A stretch of 64,000 bases of DNA. Origin: Amycolatopsis vastitatis (GTDB lineage: Bacteria; Actinomycetota; Actinomycetes; Mycobacteriales; Pseudonocardiaceae). The number at the start of each line of letters is the position of its first letter. Within the stretch, counting starts at the first letter, position 1. The stretch lies in NCBI RefSeq assembly GCF_002234595.1, contig NZ_NMUL01000004.1:62001-126000 (forward strand), in the 5' to 3' direction. The notes under the pieces are model-generated. The model was not told the origin of the DNA, did no database searches, and worked only from the letters and a program-made list of their open reading frames with translations. The translations under genes and the position numbers were made by a program. This document shows positions 41,075 to 50,434 of this stretch, in pieces.

Positions 41075-41973
41075 ATGCGAGCAGTGGTGCAGCACGGCAC
41101 GGGCGGGCCCGATGTCCTCGAGGTCGAGGAGCGGCCCGAGCCGCAGCGGCAACGCGGGGAAGTGCTGGTCCGGACCGAGGCGATCGCCGTGCCTTTCTAC
41201 GAGACCCAGATGCGGGCCGGGCTGATCCCGGCCGGGGCGGAGCCGGCGATCTTCGGGCACGAGGCCGCCGGGATCGTCCTCGAGGCCGACGACGAAACCC
41301 TGCGCGGACGCCGGGTCGTCACCATGTCCTTCACCGGGGGTGCGTACGCCGAAGTCGTCGCCGCCGGCCACTACACGCTCGTGCCCGATGGCATCACGCC
41401 CGAGCGGGCCGTCGCCGCTGCCGTTCCGGCCTCCGTGGCACTCGCCTTGATGCACACCGCGAACGTCAAAGCAGGTGAAACCGTGCTGGTCGAGGCCGCC
41501 TCCGGGGCGATCGGTGGCTATCTGGCCACGCTGGCCACACAGAGAGGCGCCACGGTCGTCGCGACCGCCGGCAAGGGGAAGGCCGACATCGACCACGACG
41601 ATCCGGACTGGCGGCAGAAGGTGCCGACGGCATCGACGTCGTCTTCGAGTCGATCGGTGGCCCACGCGCCGCCGAGCTCACCGCGAAACTCGCCCCGTTC
41701 GGCCGGATCCTCGCCTACGGCATGCTCAGCGGCGAGTTACCGACCTTCCCCGTCGCCGGTCTCATCCCGCGCGGACTCACCCTGATCGGGTTCGGTGGGC
41801 CGGACGCCTACGCGAAGCAGGTCGCTGCCGTCCGCGCCGAGGCACTCGGCCTCGTCGCGGACGGCACGCTCACCCCCGTCATCGACCGGATCTACCCCCT
41901 CGCCGACGTCGCCGCCGCGCACGCGCGCGTCGAGAGCCGCGAAGGCGTCGGCAAGGTGGTGCTCGTTCCCTAG
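41075..41973 (+). pseudogene. NADPH:quinone-oxidoreductase-like gene with frameshift
   Basis: Zinc-free MDR-family alcohol dehydrogenase (VVQHGTGGPDVLEVEERPEP at the start, EAASGAIGGYLATLA cofactor motif). Reading passes without trouble to about 41620, then homology continues in another frame: the segment D-G-I-D-V-V-F-E-S-I-G-G-P-R and the C-terminal third (LSGELPTFPVAGLIPRGL, then V-I-D-R-I-Y-P-L-A-D-V-A-A-A-H-x-x-V-E) are one base off. Restoring one G in AAGGTGCCGACGG near 41621-41625 gives a complete 300-residue protein. Either a recent inactivating deletion or a sequencing error in a G-rich site. The regulator and operator beside it are intact. Confidence 0.82.
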
Positions 41974-43940
41974 CTCGGCACCTCGTCCAGGTACGCCTGC
42001 GCCTGGAGCGTGAACAGGTCGGCGTACCCGGCCTTCGCCGCCATCAGCTCCTCGTGCGTGCCGTACTCGGCGACCTTTCCGTGGTCCAGCAACAGGATCC
42101 GCTCCGCCTGCCGCACCGTCGAGAACCGGTGCGAGATGTACAGCGTCGTCCGGCCTTCGGACAGCGAACGCAGACGCGAGAACAGGTCGTGCTCGGCCTG
42201 GGCGTCCAACGCCGACGTCGGCTCGTCGAGGATCAGCAGCGGCGCTTCCCGCTGGAACGCCCTGGCCAGCGCGATCTTCTGCCACTCGCCGCCAGAGAGG
42301 CTCACGCCCTGGTCGAACCAGCGCCCGAGCGGGCTGTCGTAGCCCTGCGGCAGCCGCTCGATGCGCTCGTCCGCGCCCGCGCGGCGCGCCGAGTCCTCGA
42401 TGTGCGGCCGGTCCTCGAGGCGGGTCAGGTCGCCGAGGCCGATGTTTTCCGCCGCCGTTCCTTGATACGTCACGTAGTCCTGGAACATCGCGCTGATCCT
42501 CGTGCGCAGCTCGTCCGGGTCGTACTCGCGGATGTCGACGCCGTCGAGCAGGATGCGGCCGTCCGTCGGGTCGTACAGCCGGCAGAGGAGCTTGAACAGC
42601 GTCGACTTGCCCGCGCCGTTGCGGCCCACCACCGCCACCGTCTCGCCCGGGCGGATCTCGAAGCTCACGTCCTCCAGCGCCGGCTCTTCCGAACCGGGGT
42701 ACGCGAAGGTCACCGAGTCGAACTCGATGTGTCCCTCCACAGTGGACGGCATCGGACGTGGCGAAACAGGTGCCGTGATCTCCGGTTTCGTGTCCAGGAA
42801 CCGGTACAGCGTGTCCAGGTACAAATTGTTCTCGTACATCCCCGAAAACGCCGTGAACAGCCCGGACACCGACGTCTGCACCGACGCCGCCGCGGCCGTG
42901 TACAGCGCCAGGTCCCCCAGCGTGAGCCGCCCGCCGACCGCTTGCAGGGCGATGTACAGCGCGATCGCCGAGCCCGCCAATGTGCTCAGCAGCCCCCAGG
43001 ACGTCGAGCTGATGTTGCGGTTGATCGTGAGCTTCCGCTGCCGCTCGTAGGAAACCGTGCCGAGCCGGCGGAACCGGTCGACGAAGTACGGGCCGAGCCC
43101 GAACAGCTTCGTCTCCTTGGCGTAGGTGTCCGTGGTGACCAGCGACGACAGGTAGTCCATCCGCCGCTTGATCGGCGACATCAGGAACGTCAGCCAGAAC
43201 GCGCGCGAGCCGTACTTCGACTGCGAGATGAACGCCGGGATCGGCGCCACCAGCGCGACCAGGGCCAGCAGCGGGCTGACCGCGACGAGCAGCGCGATCA
43301 TGCTGCCGAACGTGATCAGCGTCCGCACGAGCCCCAGCGCGGAGTTCATCATCGACAGCGGCCGCGTCGGCGCCTCCTGCGCGGCCTGGCGCAGCATGTC
43401 GTACGACGTCGAGCCCTCGAAGTACGCCAGGTGCAGCTCGCTGGCGTGCGCCATCACCTGGTGGCGGATGGTCAGCGTCATGCGTTCCTGCAGCAGCGAC
43501 TGCGCGATCGACGTCAGCGCGCTGCTGATCGCCGTCGCGGCGAGCACGGCGAACTGGAACAACGCGACGTTCACGATGTCGCTCGTGGTCCCCTTACCCT
43601 GGATCGCCGCGACGACGGAGTCGAGCAGCAGCTTCGCGATGTACGCGGTCACGGTCGGCAGCAGCCCCGACAGCAGCGTGATCAGCGCCAGCATGATGGT
43701 CAGGATCGGGCTGGCCTGCCACGTCAGCTTCACGACCTTCGGCAGGCCACGGACCGTGCCCGCCAGGGACGTCTTCGCGCGCTTCAGCCGGGAGCGCAGG
43801 TCTTTCGGCTGGTCCTCCGGCTTCGGCTCGGGAATGTCGACGGGCCCGGTGAGCCCGCTCTCCGGCACCGTCACGGCGTGCCGCCGCCTCCCTCTCCGGG
43901 CCAGCATGAACTCCATGCCGCCCCCACCGCCCGGGATCAC
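41970..43940 (-). CDS. ABC exporter, fused membrane and ATPase domains
   Basis: A 656-residue half-transporter of the multidrug/lipid exporter class. Six membrane segments (about residues 70-330) precede an ATPase domain with Walker A GRNGAGKST (about 440), signature LSGGEWQKIALARAF, Walker [13 protein letters not shown] and H-loop ISHRFST. The GTG start overlaps the stop of the TetR gene behind which it sits (GTGA), so regulator and pump are co-translated. Works as a homodimer if like its relatives; substrate unknown. Confidence 0.93.
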   Translation of the reverse strand: MIPGGGGGMEFMLARRGRRRHAVTVPESGLTGPVDIPEPKPEDQPKDLRSRLKRAKTSLAGTVRGLPKVVKLTWQASPILTIMLALITLLSGLLPTVTAYIAKLLLDSVVAAIQGKGTTSDIVNVALFQFAVLAATAISSALTSIAQSLLQERMTLTIRHQVMAHASELHLAYFEGSTSYDMLRQAAQEAPTRPLSMMNSALGLVRTLITFGSMIALLVAVSPLLALVALVAPIPAFISQSKYGSRAFWLTFLMSPIKRRMDYLSSLVTTDTYAKETKLFGLGPYFVDRFRRLGTVSYERQRKLTINRNISSTSWGLLSTLAGSAIALYIALQAVGGRLTLGDLALYTAAAASVQTSVSGLFTAFSGMYENNLYLDTLYRFLDTKPEITAPVSPRPMPSTVEGHIEFDSVTFAYPGSEEPALEDVSFEIRPGETVAVVGRNGAGKSTLFKLLCRLYDPTDGRILLDGVDIREYDPDELRTRISAMFQDYVTYQGTAAENIGLGDLTRLEDRPHIEDSARRAGADERIERLPQGYDSPLGRWFDQGVSLSGGEWQKIALARAFQREAPLLILDEPTSALDAQAEHDLFSRLRSLSEGRTTLYISHRFSTVRQAERILLLDHGKVAEYGTHEELMAAKAGYADLFTLQAQAYLDEVPS

Positions 43941-44563
43941 TGGGCCTCCACGGCGCCGTGCAGGAAGACGTCGACCACCTGGCGCGTGGTGGCGGCGTGC
44001 TCGTCCGCGAAGATGCGGCGGCCGCCGAACAGCAGGGTCAGGAACAGCGAGGCCAGCTGCTCGGGCGGCAGCCGCAGCCGGTCCTTCTCGGGTTCGAACA
44101 GTTCGGTGATCGCACCGCGCATCGCGTTCATCGACTCGCGGCGGCCGCCTTTCCAGGTCTTGTGGTCGTCGTGCGGCTGCTCGGGGTCGCGGCGGCGGAG
44201 CCTGCCGGACGCGTGCAGGGCGCCCATCAGCGCGCCCATCCGCTCGAGGTGCGCGCCGAGTGCTTCCGCGGCTTCGACGAGCCGGTCTTCCAGCGGCTGG
44301 TCAACGGGGATTTCGGCGATCGCGTCGAGCACGTGGTCGGGCCGCAGCGCCTCCGCGGTGCAGGCGTCGAAGAGCTCGTCCTTGTCCTTGAACGCGCGGA
44401 AGATGGTGCCCTCGCCGATGCCGGCGGCGCGGGCGATCTGGCTGGTCGTGACGTTGGCGCCGTGCTCCATCAGCAGAGGCAGCACCGCGTGCACGATCAT
44501 GGCGCGCCGGGCCTCGACGCTCATGCCCGGCGCTCTTCGCCGGGTTTCGGATGCTGGTGTCAT
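43937..44563 (-). CDS. TetR-family regulator of ABC exporter
   Basis: A 208-residue TetR protein: HTH at about 15-65 (VHAVLPLLMEHGANVTTSQIARAAGIGEGTIFRAFKDKDELF broken by the turn), C-terminal ligand domain. It precedes and overlaps the exporter gene, and its own promoter has the palindrome GGAGTGAG-TG-CTCACTCC, so it is likely autorepressed and induced by a pump substrate. Another possible start (ATG 44524) would shorten it by 13 residues. Confidence 0.9.
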   Translation of the reverse strand: MTPASETRRRAPGMSVEARRAMIVHAVLPLLMEHGANVTTSQIARAAGIGEGTIFRAFKDKDELFDACTAEALRPDHVLDAIAEIPVDQPLEDRLVEAAEALGAHLERMGALMGALHASGRLRRRDPEQPHDDHKTWKGGRRESMNAMRGAITELFEPEKDRLRLPPEQLASLFLTLLFGGRRIFADEHAATTRQVVDVFLHGAVEAQ

Positions 44564-44576
44564 GGCATCAGTGTGC

Positions 44577-44594
44577 GGAGTGAGTGCTCACTCC
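44577..44594. promoter_or_regulatory. TetR operator GGAGTGAG-TG-CTCACTCC
   Basis: Perfect 8-bp arms, 2-bp centre, 13 bases upstream of the TetR start. The spacing suits autorepression. Confidence 0.7.
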
Positions 44595-44624
44595 GTCAAG
44601 CGAGTATGCCGAGGGCGAAACCGG

Positions 44625-44658
44625 AGAGGGCCGCCCCGGCGCACCGGGACGGCCCTCT
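44625..44658 (-). terminator. Terminator after the bkd operon
   Basis: AGAGGGCCG (44625-44633) and CGGCCCTCT (44650-44658) enclose an inner CCCGG/CCGGG stem; it lies 12 bases past the E2 stop on the minus strand. Confidence 0.7.
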
Positions 44659-44670
44659 ACCTGTGTGAAC

Positions 44671-45966
44671 TCAGTACGTCATGGCCATCGCCGGGTCCGC
44701 CAGGAGCGCCCCGACGTCGGCCAGGAACTCCGAGCCCTGCTGGCCGTCGACCACGCGGTGGTCGAAGCTCAGCGACAGCTGGAGCACCTTGCGGACCTTG
44801 ATCTCGCCGTCCACCACCCACGGCTGGTCCTTGATCGCGCCGAGGCACAGGATCGCGGACTCGCCCGGGTTGATGATCGGCGTTCCGGTGTCGACGCCGA
44901 ACACGCCCACGTTCGTGATCGTGATCGTGCCGTTCGCCATGTCTGCTGGTGACGTCTTGCCTTCGCGGGCCGTGTCCGTCAGCGCCGTCAGGGCCTGCGC
45001 CAGCTCCTTGAGCGACATCGAGTCGGCGTCACGGACCTTCGGCACGATCAGGCCGCGCGGCGTCGCCGCCGCGATGCCGAGGTGCACGTAGTCCTTGTAG
45101 ACGATCTCCTGTGCCTGCTCGTCCCAGACCGCGTTGACGTCCGGGGTGCGCTTCGCCGCCAGGCACACGGCCTTCGCGGCGAACGTCAGCGGCGTGACCT
45201 TGACCCCGGCGAACTCCCGCGACTTCTTCAGCTTCTCGCGGAACTCCATCATCGGCGTGACGTCGATGGTCAGGAACTCCGTGACGTGCGGAGCGGTGAA
45301 CGCGCTCTGCACCATCGCCGCCGCGGTCATCTTCCGGACGCCCTTGATCGGCACGCGCCGCTCGCGGGATCCGCTGTCCACAACGGACGTTACGACCGGA
45401 GCCCCGTTCGCGGCGCGCTCGACATCTTCACGCGTGATGACGCCGCCGTCCGCGGTTCCGGTCAGCGTGTGCAGATCGACGCCGAGATCCTTCGCGAGCT
45501 TCCGTACCGGTGGCTTCGCGAGCGGGACATACCCACCGCGCGGAGTGGCCGGAGCTGGTGTCGTCGCGACAACGGCCGGAGCGGGCTCGGGAGCCGCGCC
45601 TTTTCGGGCCCGCCGCTGCGTGACGACCGTCTTGGAGCCGTAGCCGACCAGCGGCTTCATCTCCTCTTCTTCGACGGGCGCGGCGGCAACAGGGGCCGCG
45701 GCCGGAGCGGAAGCGCCACCCGGGTCGACGTCGATGGTGAGGATCGGCGTGCCGACCTCCACCGTCTGGCCCGGCTCGACGTGCAGCTCGGTGACGACCC
45801 CGGCCCACGGGATCGGCAGCTCGACGGCGGCCTTCGCGGTCTCGATCTCGACCACGATCTGGTTGACCGTCACCGTGTCGCCCGGCTTCACGTGCCAGTT
45901 GAGGATGTCGGCTTCGGTCAGCCCCTCGGCCGTGTCGGCGAGGGGGAACTGTTTGTACGTAGGCAT
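44671..45966 (-). CDS. bkdC: Branched-chain 2-oxoacid dehydrogenase E2, dihydrolipoyl acyltransferase
   Basis: A 431-residue E2: lipoyl domain at residues 1-80 with the modified lysine in E-I-E-T-A-K-A, a Pro/Ala linker, a peripheral-subunit-binding domain (about 130-170, PPVRKLAKDLGVDLHTLTG) and a catalytic domain whose active site H-x-x-x-D-G is LSFDHRVVDG. It transfers the acyl group from E1 to CoA. Third gene of the operon E1-alpha, E1-beta, E2; the E3 subunit is elsewhere. Confidence 0.95.
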   Translation of the reverse strand: MPTYKQFPLADTAEGLTEADILNWHVKPGDTVTVNQIVVEIETAKAAVELPIPWAGVVTELHVEPGQTVEVGTPILTIDVDPGGASAPAAAPVAAAPVEEEEMKPLVGYGSKTVVTQRRARKGAAPEPAPAVVATTPAPATPRGGYVPLAKPPVRKLAKDLGVDLHTLTGTADGGVITREDVERAANGAPVVTSVVDSGSRERRVPIKGVRKMTAAAMVQSAFTAPHVTEFLTIDVTPMMEFREKLKKSREFAGVKVTPLTFAAKAVCLAAKRTPDVNAVWDEQAQEIVYKDYVHLGIAAATPRGLIVPKVRDADSMSLKELAQALTALTDTAREGKTSPADMANGTITITNVGVFGVDTGTPIINPGESAILCLGAIKDQPWVVDGEIKVRKVLQLSLSFDHRVVDGQQGSEFLADVGALLADPAMAMTY

Positions 45967-45982
45967 TGCGCGGAGATCCCCC

Positions 45983-46975
45983 TTACCAGGCGAGCGAGCG
46001 GTCGACGGCGTGCAGCACCCGGTCCAGGTCGGGGAGGTAGTGCTCCTCGAGCTTGGCCGGCGGGTACGGCGTGTCGAACCCGGTCACCCGGAGGACGGGC
46101 GCTTCCAGCGAGTAGAAGCACTCCTGCTGGACGCGCGCGGCGAGCTCCGACGTCAGCGACGACTCCGACGGCGCCTCCGACAGCGCGATCAGCCGGCCGG
46201 TCTTGCGCACCGACTCGAACACCGGGCCGAGGTCCAGCGGCGAGAGCGTGCGCAGGTCGATGACCTCCAGGGATTTGCCGTCGTCCTCGGCCGCGGCGGC
46301 CGCGTCGAGGGCGACCTTCACCGAGGGGCCGTACGCGACGACCGTCGCCGTCGTGCCTTCGCGCACCACCTGCGAGGAAAAGCACGAGACCGGCGTCCCG
46401 GTGACGTCGATTTCGGCCCGCAGCGCACCCGAGTGGTACAGCCGCTTCGGCTCGAAGAACAGCACCGGGTCGTCCGACTTGATCGCCTGCTGGATGCCCC
46501 AGTAGGCGTCGACGGCGTTCGAAATGGACACGACCTTGAGGCCGGGGATGTGCGCGAACAGCGACTCCGGCGACTCCGAGTGGTGCTCGACCGCGCCGAT
46601 CCCGCCGCCGAACGGCACCCGGATCACGACCGGCATCTTGATCTTGCCCTGCGTCCGGTAGTGCAGCTTCGCCAGCTGCGAGGAGATCTGGTCGAAGCCC
46701 GGGAAGATGAAGCCCTCGAACTGGATCTCGCACACCGGCCGGAAGCCGCGCACGGCCAGGCCGACCGCGGTGCCGATGATGCCCGACTCGGCGAGCGGCG
46801 TGTCCAGCACGCGCTGCTCGCCGAAGTCCTTCTGCAGGCCGTCGGTGATCCGGAAGACGCCGCCGAGCTTGCCGACGTCCTCGCCCATGATCAGGACCTT
46901 GGGGTCCTCTTCCATCGCGCGGCGCAGGCCGAGGTTGAGCGCCTTGCCGATGGTGAGTTTCTGGATGTCGCTCAT
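45983..46975 (-). CDS. bkdB: Branched-chain 2-oxoacid dehydrogenase E1 beta
   Basis: A 330-residue transketolase-like subunit: pyrimidine-binding domain (GEDVGKLGGVFRIT, TPLAESGIIGTAVGLAVRG, QFEGFIFPGFDQI) and transketolase C-terminal domain (EVIDLRTLSPLD, FYSLEAPVLRVTG). With E1 alpha it decarboxylates 2-oxo acids from Val, Leu and Ile catabolism, supplying precursors for branched fatty acids. ATG overlaps the E1 alpha stop (ATGA) and 16 bases separate it from E2. Confidence 0.96.
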   Translation of the reverse strand: MSDIQKLTIGKALNLGLRRAMEEDPKVLIMGEDVGKLGGVFRITDGLQKDFGEQRVLDTPLAESGIIGTAVGLAVRGFRPVCEIQFEGFIFPGFDQISSQLAKLHYRTQGKIKMPVVIRVPFGGGIGAVEHHSESPESLFAHIPGLKVVSISNAVDAYWGIQQAIKSDDPVLFFEPKRLYHSGALRAEIDVTGTPVSCFSSQVVREGTTATVVAYGPSVKVALDAAAAAEDDGKSLEVIDLRTLSPLDLGPVFESVRKTGRLIALSEAPSESSLTSELAARVQQECFYSLEAPVLRVTGFDTPYPPAKLEEHYLPDLDRVLHAVDRSLAW

Positions 46976-48180
46976 CAGTGCTCACCCGCCGATACGAAGC
47001 CGTCGAGGTAGGACAGGAACTCTTCGCGCTGCGCGTCCAGCACCGGGTTGCCCTCGGCGTAGACGTTGCTGAAGATCCTCTCCGGCGGCGGTTCCGGCAT
47101 GTTGAACGTGTAGTCGCGCAGGTCGGCGGCGAAACTGTCGGCGTCGGCCTGGACGCTGTCGAAGAACGCCTGGTCGGCGTAGCCGCCGCGGGCCAGGTAC
47201 GCGCGGACGCGCTCGATCGGGTCCTTGAGCTTCCACTCCTCCAGCTCGTCGGAGAGCCGGTAGCGGGTGGGGTCGTCGGTCGTCGTGTGCGCGTCCATCC
47301 GGTAGGTGAACGCCTCGATCAGCACCGGGCCGTTGCCGTGCCGGCACTCGTCGAGCGCCCAGCGCGACACCGCGAGGCAGGCCAGGACGTCGTTGCCGTC
47401 GACGCGGATGCCGGGGAAGCCGTAGCCGCGGGCGCGCTGGTACAGCGGCAGGCGCGACTGGCGCTCGGTCGGCTCGGAGATCGCCCACTGGTTGTTCTGG
47501 CAGAAGAAGACGAGCGGCGCGTCGTAGACGGCGGCCCAGACGAAGCCTTCGTGGACGTCACCCTGCGAAGTGGCGCCGTCGCCGAAGTAGCAGATCGTGG
47601 CTTCGCCGTCGTCGTCGCCGACCTTGCCCTCGAACTTCTGGCCCATCGCGTAGCCGGCGGCGTTGAGCACCTGGTTGCCGATGACGATGGTGTACGGGTG
47701 GAAGCCGTGGCCCTGGTAGTCCCAGCCGCTGTGGTCGGTGCACCGGAAGATGCCCAGCAGGTCCTTCATGTCGACGCCGCGCGCGTACGCGACGCCGTGT
47801 TCGCGGTAGCTGGGGAACGCCATGTCGTTCTTTTTCAGCGCGCGGCCGGAGCCGATCTGCGCGGCTTCCTGGCCGAGCAGCGGGACCCAGATACCCAGCT
47901 GGCCCTGGCGCTGCATGGCGTTCGCTTCGCGGTCGGCCCGCCGCACGAGCACCATGTCGCGGTACAGGCCGCGCAGGGCTTCGGCGTCGACGTCCTCGAC
48001 GTACTTGTCGAACTGGGGCGAGGGCACCCGTTCGCCTTCGGGGGTGAGCAGCTGAGTCAGCTCAGCGCCACCTTCGCTGGTTGCTCGCAATCCGGCGATC
48101 ACCTGTTCGGGGGAAGGCTGGGCCGCGACCGCGGCCGGGCCGTCTCCAGGCTCCGGGTGCGTCCACTGTTCGGACGGCAT
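46975..48180 (-). CDS. bkdA: Branched-chain 2-oxoacid dehydrogenase E1 alpha
   Basis: A 401-residue ThDP enzyme. The ThDP-Mg motif is G-D-G-A-T-S-Q-G-D (about residue 205) with QNNQWAIS and the phosphorylation-loop-like TYRMDAHTTTDDPTRYR. The ATG at 48180 has GAGGAG at nine bases; the longer open frame upstream lacks homology. First gene of the bkd operon, whose promoter lies in the 370-base divergent gap to the M20 peptidase. Confidence 0.95.
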   Translation of the reverse strand: MPSEQWTHPEPGDGPAAVAAQPSPEQVIAGLRATSEGGAELTQLLTPEGERVPSPQFDKYVEDVDAEALRGLYRDMVLVRRADREANAMQRQGQLGIWVPLLGQEAAQIGSGRALKKNDMAFPSYREHGVAYARGVDMKDLLGIFRCTDHSGWDYQGHGFHPYTIVIGNQVLNAAGYAMGQKFEGKVGDDDGEATICYFGDGATSQGDVHEGFVWAAVYDAPLVFFCQNNQWAISEPTERQSRLPLYQRARGYGFPGIRVDGNDVLACLAVSRWALDECRHGNGPVLIEAFTYRMDAHTTTDDPTRYRLSDELEEWKLKDPIERVRAYLARGGYADQAFFDSVQADADSFAADLRDYTFNMPEPPPERIFSNVYAEGNPVLDAQREEFLSYLDGFVSAGEH

Positions 48181-48550
48181 GCGCAGTACTCCTCGGTGTC
48201 GGTGCCTCTGGCGGCCGCTTGTGGCGACCACAGCGACTGCACCGGCGGGGACCAGCGCATCGGGTCCGAAGCGCTCGGTCACCGTCGGCGTTGACGGTTC
48301 TCGCCGACATCCTGGCACGAAGGTCCACGCTTTGGTGAGTCACGGATGCTGATTTGTTGCTGAGAAAGGGCCTCTGAACAGGGAAAACGTTAGGAAGCCC
48401 TAGCATTGGACCTACGAGAGTATGGCGACGGAGCGCGTGCTCACCAGGCGTGTCCGCACGGGCACGCGGGCGTGCGGACACACGGTCACCCGCCCGGGCT
48501 ACGCCTCTGTGATGTGCCGCACGTTGTCACCTGCGTGGCACGATGGCGTC
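48181..48550. other. Divergent intergenic region bkdA / M20 peptidase
   Basis: Long gap of 370 bases. I see no gene in it. It holds an 11-bp inverted repeat, GTGTCCGCACG (48450-48460) and CGTGCGGACAC (48471-48481), and must contain the bkd promoter and probably that of the peptidase gene. A Lrp- or regulator-binding function is likely but no site is identifiable. Confidence 0.5.
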
Positions 48551-49969
48551 GTGGAGCAGAAATCCGTCCGTGAATCCGTCGTGTCCGCTTGGACCAGCGA
48601 TGTCATCCCCAGTCTTTCCGGGCTGGTGGCCATCCCCGCCCTGTCGCCGGCCTTCGACGCCGGCTGGGCGGACAGCGGTCACCTCGCCGCCGCCGTCGAC
48701 CACGTCCGCGAGTGGATCGCCGGGCGCGACCTGCCCGGCGCGACGCTGGAGGTCGTCCAGCTCGAAGACCGGACCCCCGTGCTGCTCGTCGACGTCCCGG
48801 CGACCCCGGGCGCGGCGGACAAGGGCACCGTCCTGATGTACGGCCACCTCGACAAGCAGCCCCCGGTCGGGGGCTGGTCCGAAGGCCTCGGCCCGTGGAC
48901 CCCGGTGATCCGCGACGGCCGGCTGTACGGCCGCGGGTCCGTCGACGACGGCTACTCCGGCTACGCGGCGACGACGGCGATCGAGGCCGTGCACGCGGCC
49001 GGCGGCGAGCACGCCCGGATCGTGGTGCTGCTGGAGACCGGCGAGGAGTCCGGCAGTCCCGACCTGCCCGCCTACGTCGAGCACCTGGCCGACCGCATCG
49101 GCGACGTCTCGCTGGTGGTCTGCCTCGACGCCGGCGGCAGCGACTACGAGCGGTTGTGGCTGGTCACGAGCCTGCGCGGGATGCTGCACCTCGACGTCAC
49201 GGTGCAGCTGCTGGGCTCGGCGCAGCACTCCGGCGTCGCTTCGGGGGTGGTCGCGAGCTCGTTCCGGATCCTGCGCCACCTGATCGAACGGCTCGAGGAC
49301 AGCGCGACCGGCGAGCTGCTGCTCGACGAGCTCAAGGTCGACGTCCCGGCGGACCGGCTCTCGGAGCTCAAGGCCGTCGCGCAGGACTTCCCCGAGGCGC
49401 TGACGAAGGCGTTCCCGCTGGTCGAAGGCGGGCGCGTGATCACAGAGGACGCGCTGGAGCTGATGCTCAACAACGCGTGGCGCCCGACGCTGTCGGTGAT
49501 CGGCGCCGACGGCTTCCCGAAGCCCGCCGACGCCGGCAACGTCCTGCGCGAGAGCACGACGTTGACGCTGAGCTTCCGCCTCCCGCCGACGGCCGACGCC
49601 GAGAAGGCGCTCGAAGCCGTGAAGCGCGTCCTGACCACGGACGTCCCGTACGGCGCGAAGGTGACGCTCGGCTCGCCCCAGGCGGAGAGCGGCTGGAACG
49701 CGCCGACCGAGGCGCCGTGGCTGACGACCGCCCTGCGCACGGTCAGCGACGAGGTCTTCGGCCGCCCGCACCGCGCGACCGGCATGGGCGGGTCGATCCC
49801 GTTCATGGGCCTGCTCTCGCGGAAGTACCCGGACGCGCAGTTCCTGGTCACCGGCGCCTGCGGGGCCGACTCGAACATCCACGTGCCGGACGAGTGGCTG
49901 CACCTGGACTACGCGCAGCAGGTCACCGAGGCCGTCGCGCACATCCTGGACGCGCACGCCCGCGGCTGA
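48551..49969 (+). CDS. M20-family metallopeptidase / carnosinase-like dipeptidase
   Basis: A 472-residue M20 enzyme. Metal ligands: H in LMYGHLDKQPPVGGW, D in GRGSVDDGYSGYAA, E-E in ETGEESGSPDLP, D in CLDAGGSDY and a late His in ADSNIHVPDEW. The lid domain (about 190-320) allows dimers. It hydrolyses dipeptides or N-acyl amino acids. The GTG start at 48551 is chosen; the frame runs open to 48422, but those residues do not fit the family. No good ribosome site is seen, so translation may be leaderless. Confidence 0.9.
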   Translation: MEQKSVRESVVSAWTSDVIPSLSGLVAIPALSPAFDAGWADSGHLAAAVDHVREWIAGRDLPGATLEVVQLEDRTPVLLVDVPATPGAADKGTVLMYGHLDKQPPVGGWSEGLGPWTPVIRDGRLYGRGSVDDGYSGYAATTAIEAVHAAGGEHARIVVLLETGEESGSPDLPAYVEHLADRIGDVSLVVCLDAGGSDYERLWLVTSLRGMLHLDVTVQLLGSAQHSGVASGVVASSFRILRHLIERLEDSATGELLLDELKVDVPADRLSELKAVAQDFPEALTKAFPLVEGGRVITEDALELMLNNAWRPTLSVIGADGFPKPADAGNVLRESTTLTLSFRLPPTADAEKALEAVKRVLTTDVPYGAKVTLGSPQAESGWNAPTEAPWLTTALRTVSDEVFGRPHRATGMGGSIPFMGLLSRKYPDAQFLVTGACGADSNIHVPDEWLHLDYAQQVTEAVAHILDAHARG

Positions 49970-50050
49970 CCCGCTTGAGAAGCCAGGGCACGCGAACTTG
50001 AGCAAGCCCGGCGTGCTGCCTGAGTGACGGGATTGCCTCGATCGAGGAAG

Positions 50051-50069
50051 CGTATTACGATGTAATACG
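50051..50069. promoter_or_regulatory. Operator/promoter of BrnTA-like pair
   Basis: CGTATTAC-GAT-GTAATACG, perfect 8-bp arms. It includes a TAATAC -10 box, with a GTG start nine bases further. A/T-rich island in this G+C-rich stretch, typical of ribbon-helix-helix antitoxin autoregulation. Confidence 0.65.
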
Positions 50070-50077
50070 TTCCTGGA

Positions 50078-50434
50078 GTGGAAGGCGAAATCTACGACGG
50101 GATTCCGCTCGAGCGCTTGCCGTTGGAGGAGGTGCACGTTCCGGATCCGCAGCACCTTCGGCGCTCACTGCGCTACCCCGGCGCGCTCGACATCGAGTCG
50201 GAGCACGCTGTTGAGGCCGTGTTCGATCCTCGGAGGCTGGTCGGCCGGGATCCTTCGTCTCGCACGGGCGAGTCGATCCGGGTGCTCGGCCATTCGCCGG
50301 GGATGGGGCGTCTGCTGGTGGTGGTGCTCGTGCCGGATCGGCATCCGCCGAACGGAATCTGGCACGTGGCCACGGCCTGGCCGGCGGACAGGCGGGCGCG
50401 GCAGGTGTACCGAGGACTTCGGGAGGTGCGGTGA
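50078..50434 (+). CDS. BrnT-like RNase toxin
   Basis: A 118-residue protein matching the BrnT/RelE-like layout: E-H-A-V-E-A-V-F-D-P-R, then R-x-G-E-S-I-R-V-L-G-H-S-x-x-x-G-R-L-L-V-V-V-L-V and I-W-H-V-A-T-A-W-P-A-D-R-R-A-R. Toxin first and antitoxin second with a stop-start overlap is the usual brnTA order. The GTG start follows a TGGAG and lies close to the predicted transcription start. mRNA cleavage is the family activity. Confidence 0.7.
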   Translation: MEGEIYDGIPLERLPLEEVHVPDPQHLRRSLRYPGALDIESEHAVEAVFDPRRLVGRDPSSRTGESIRVLGHSPGMGRLLVVVLVPDRHPPNGIWHVATAWPADRRARQVYRGLREVR

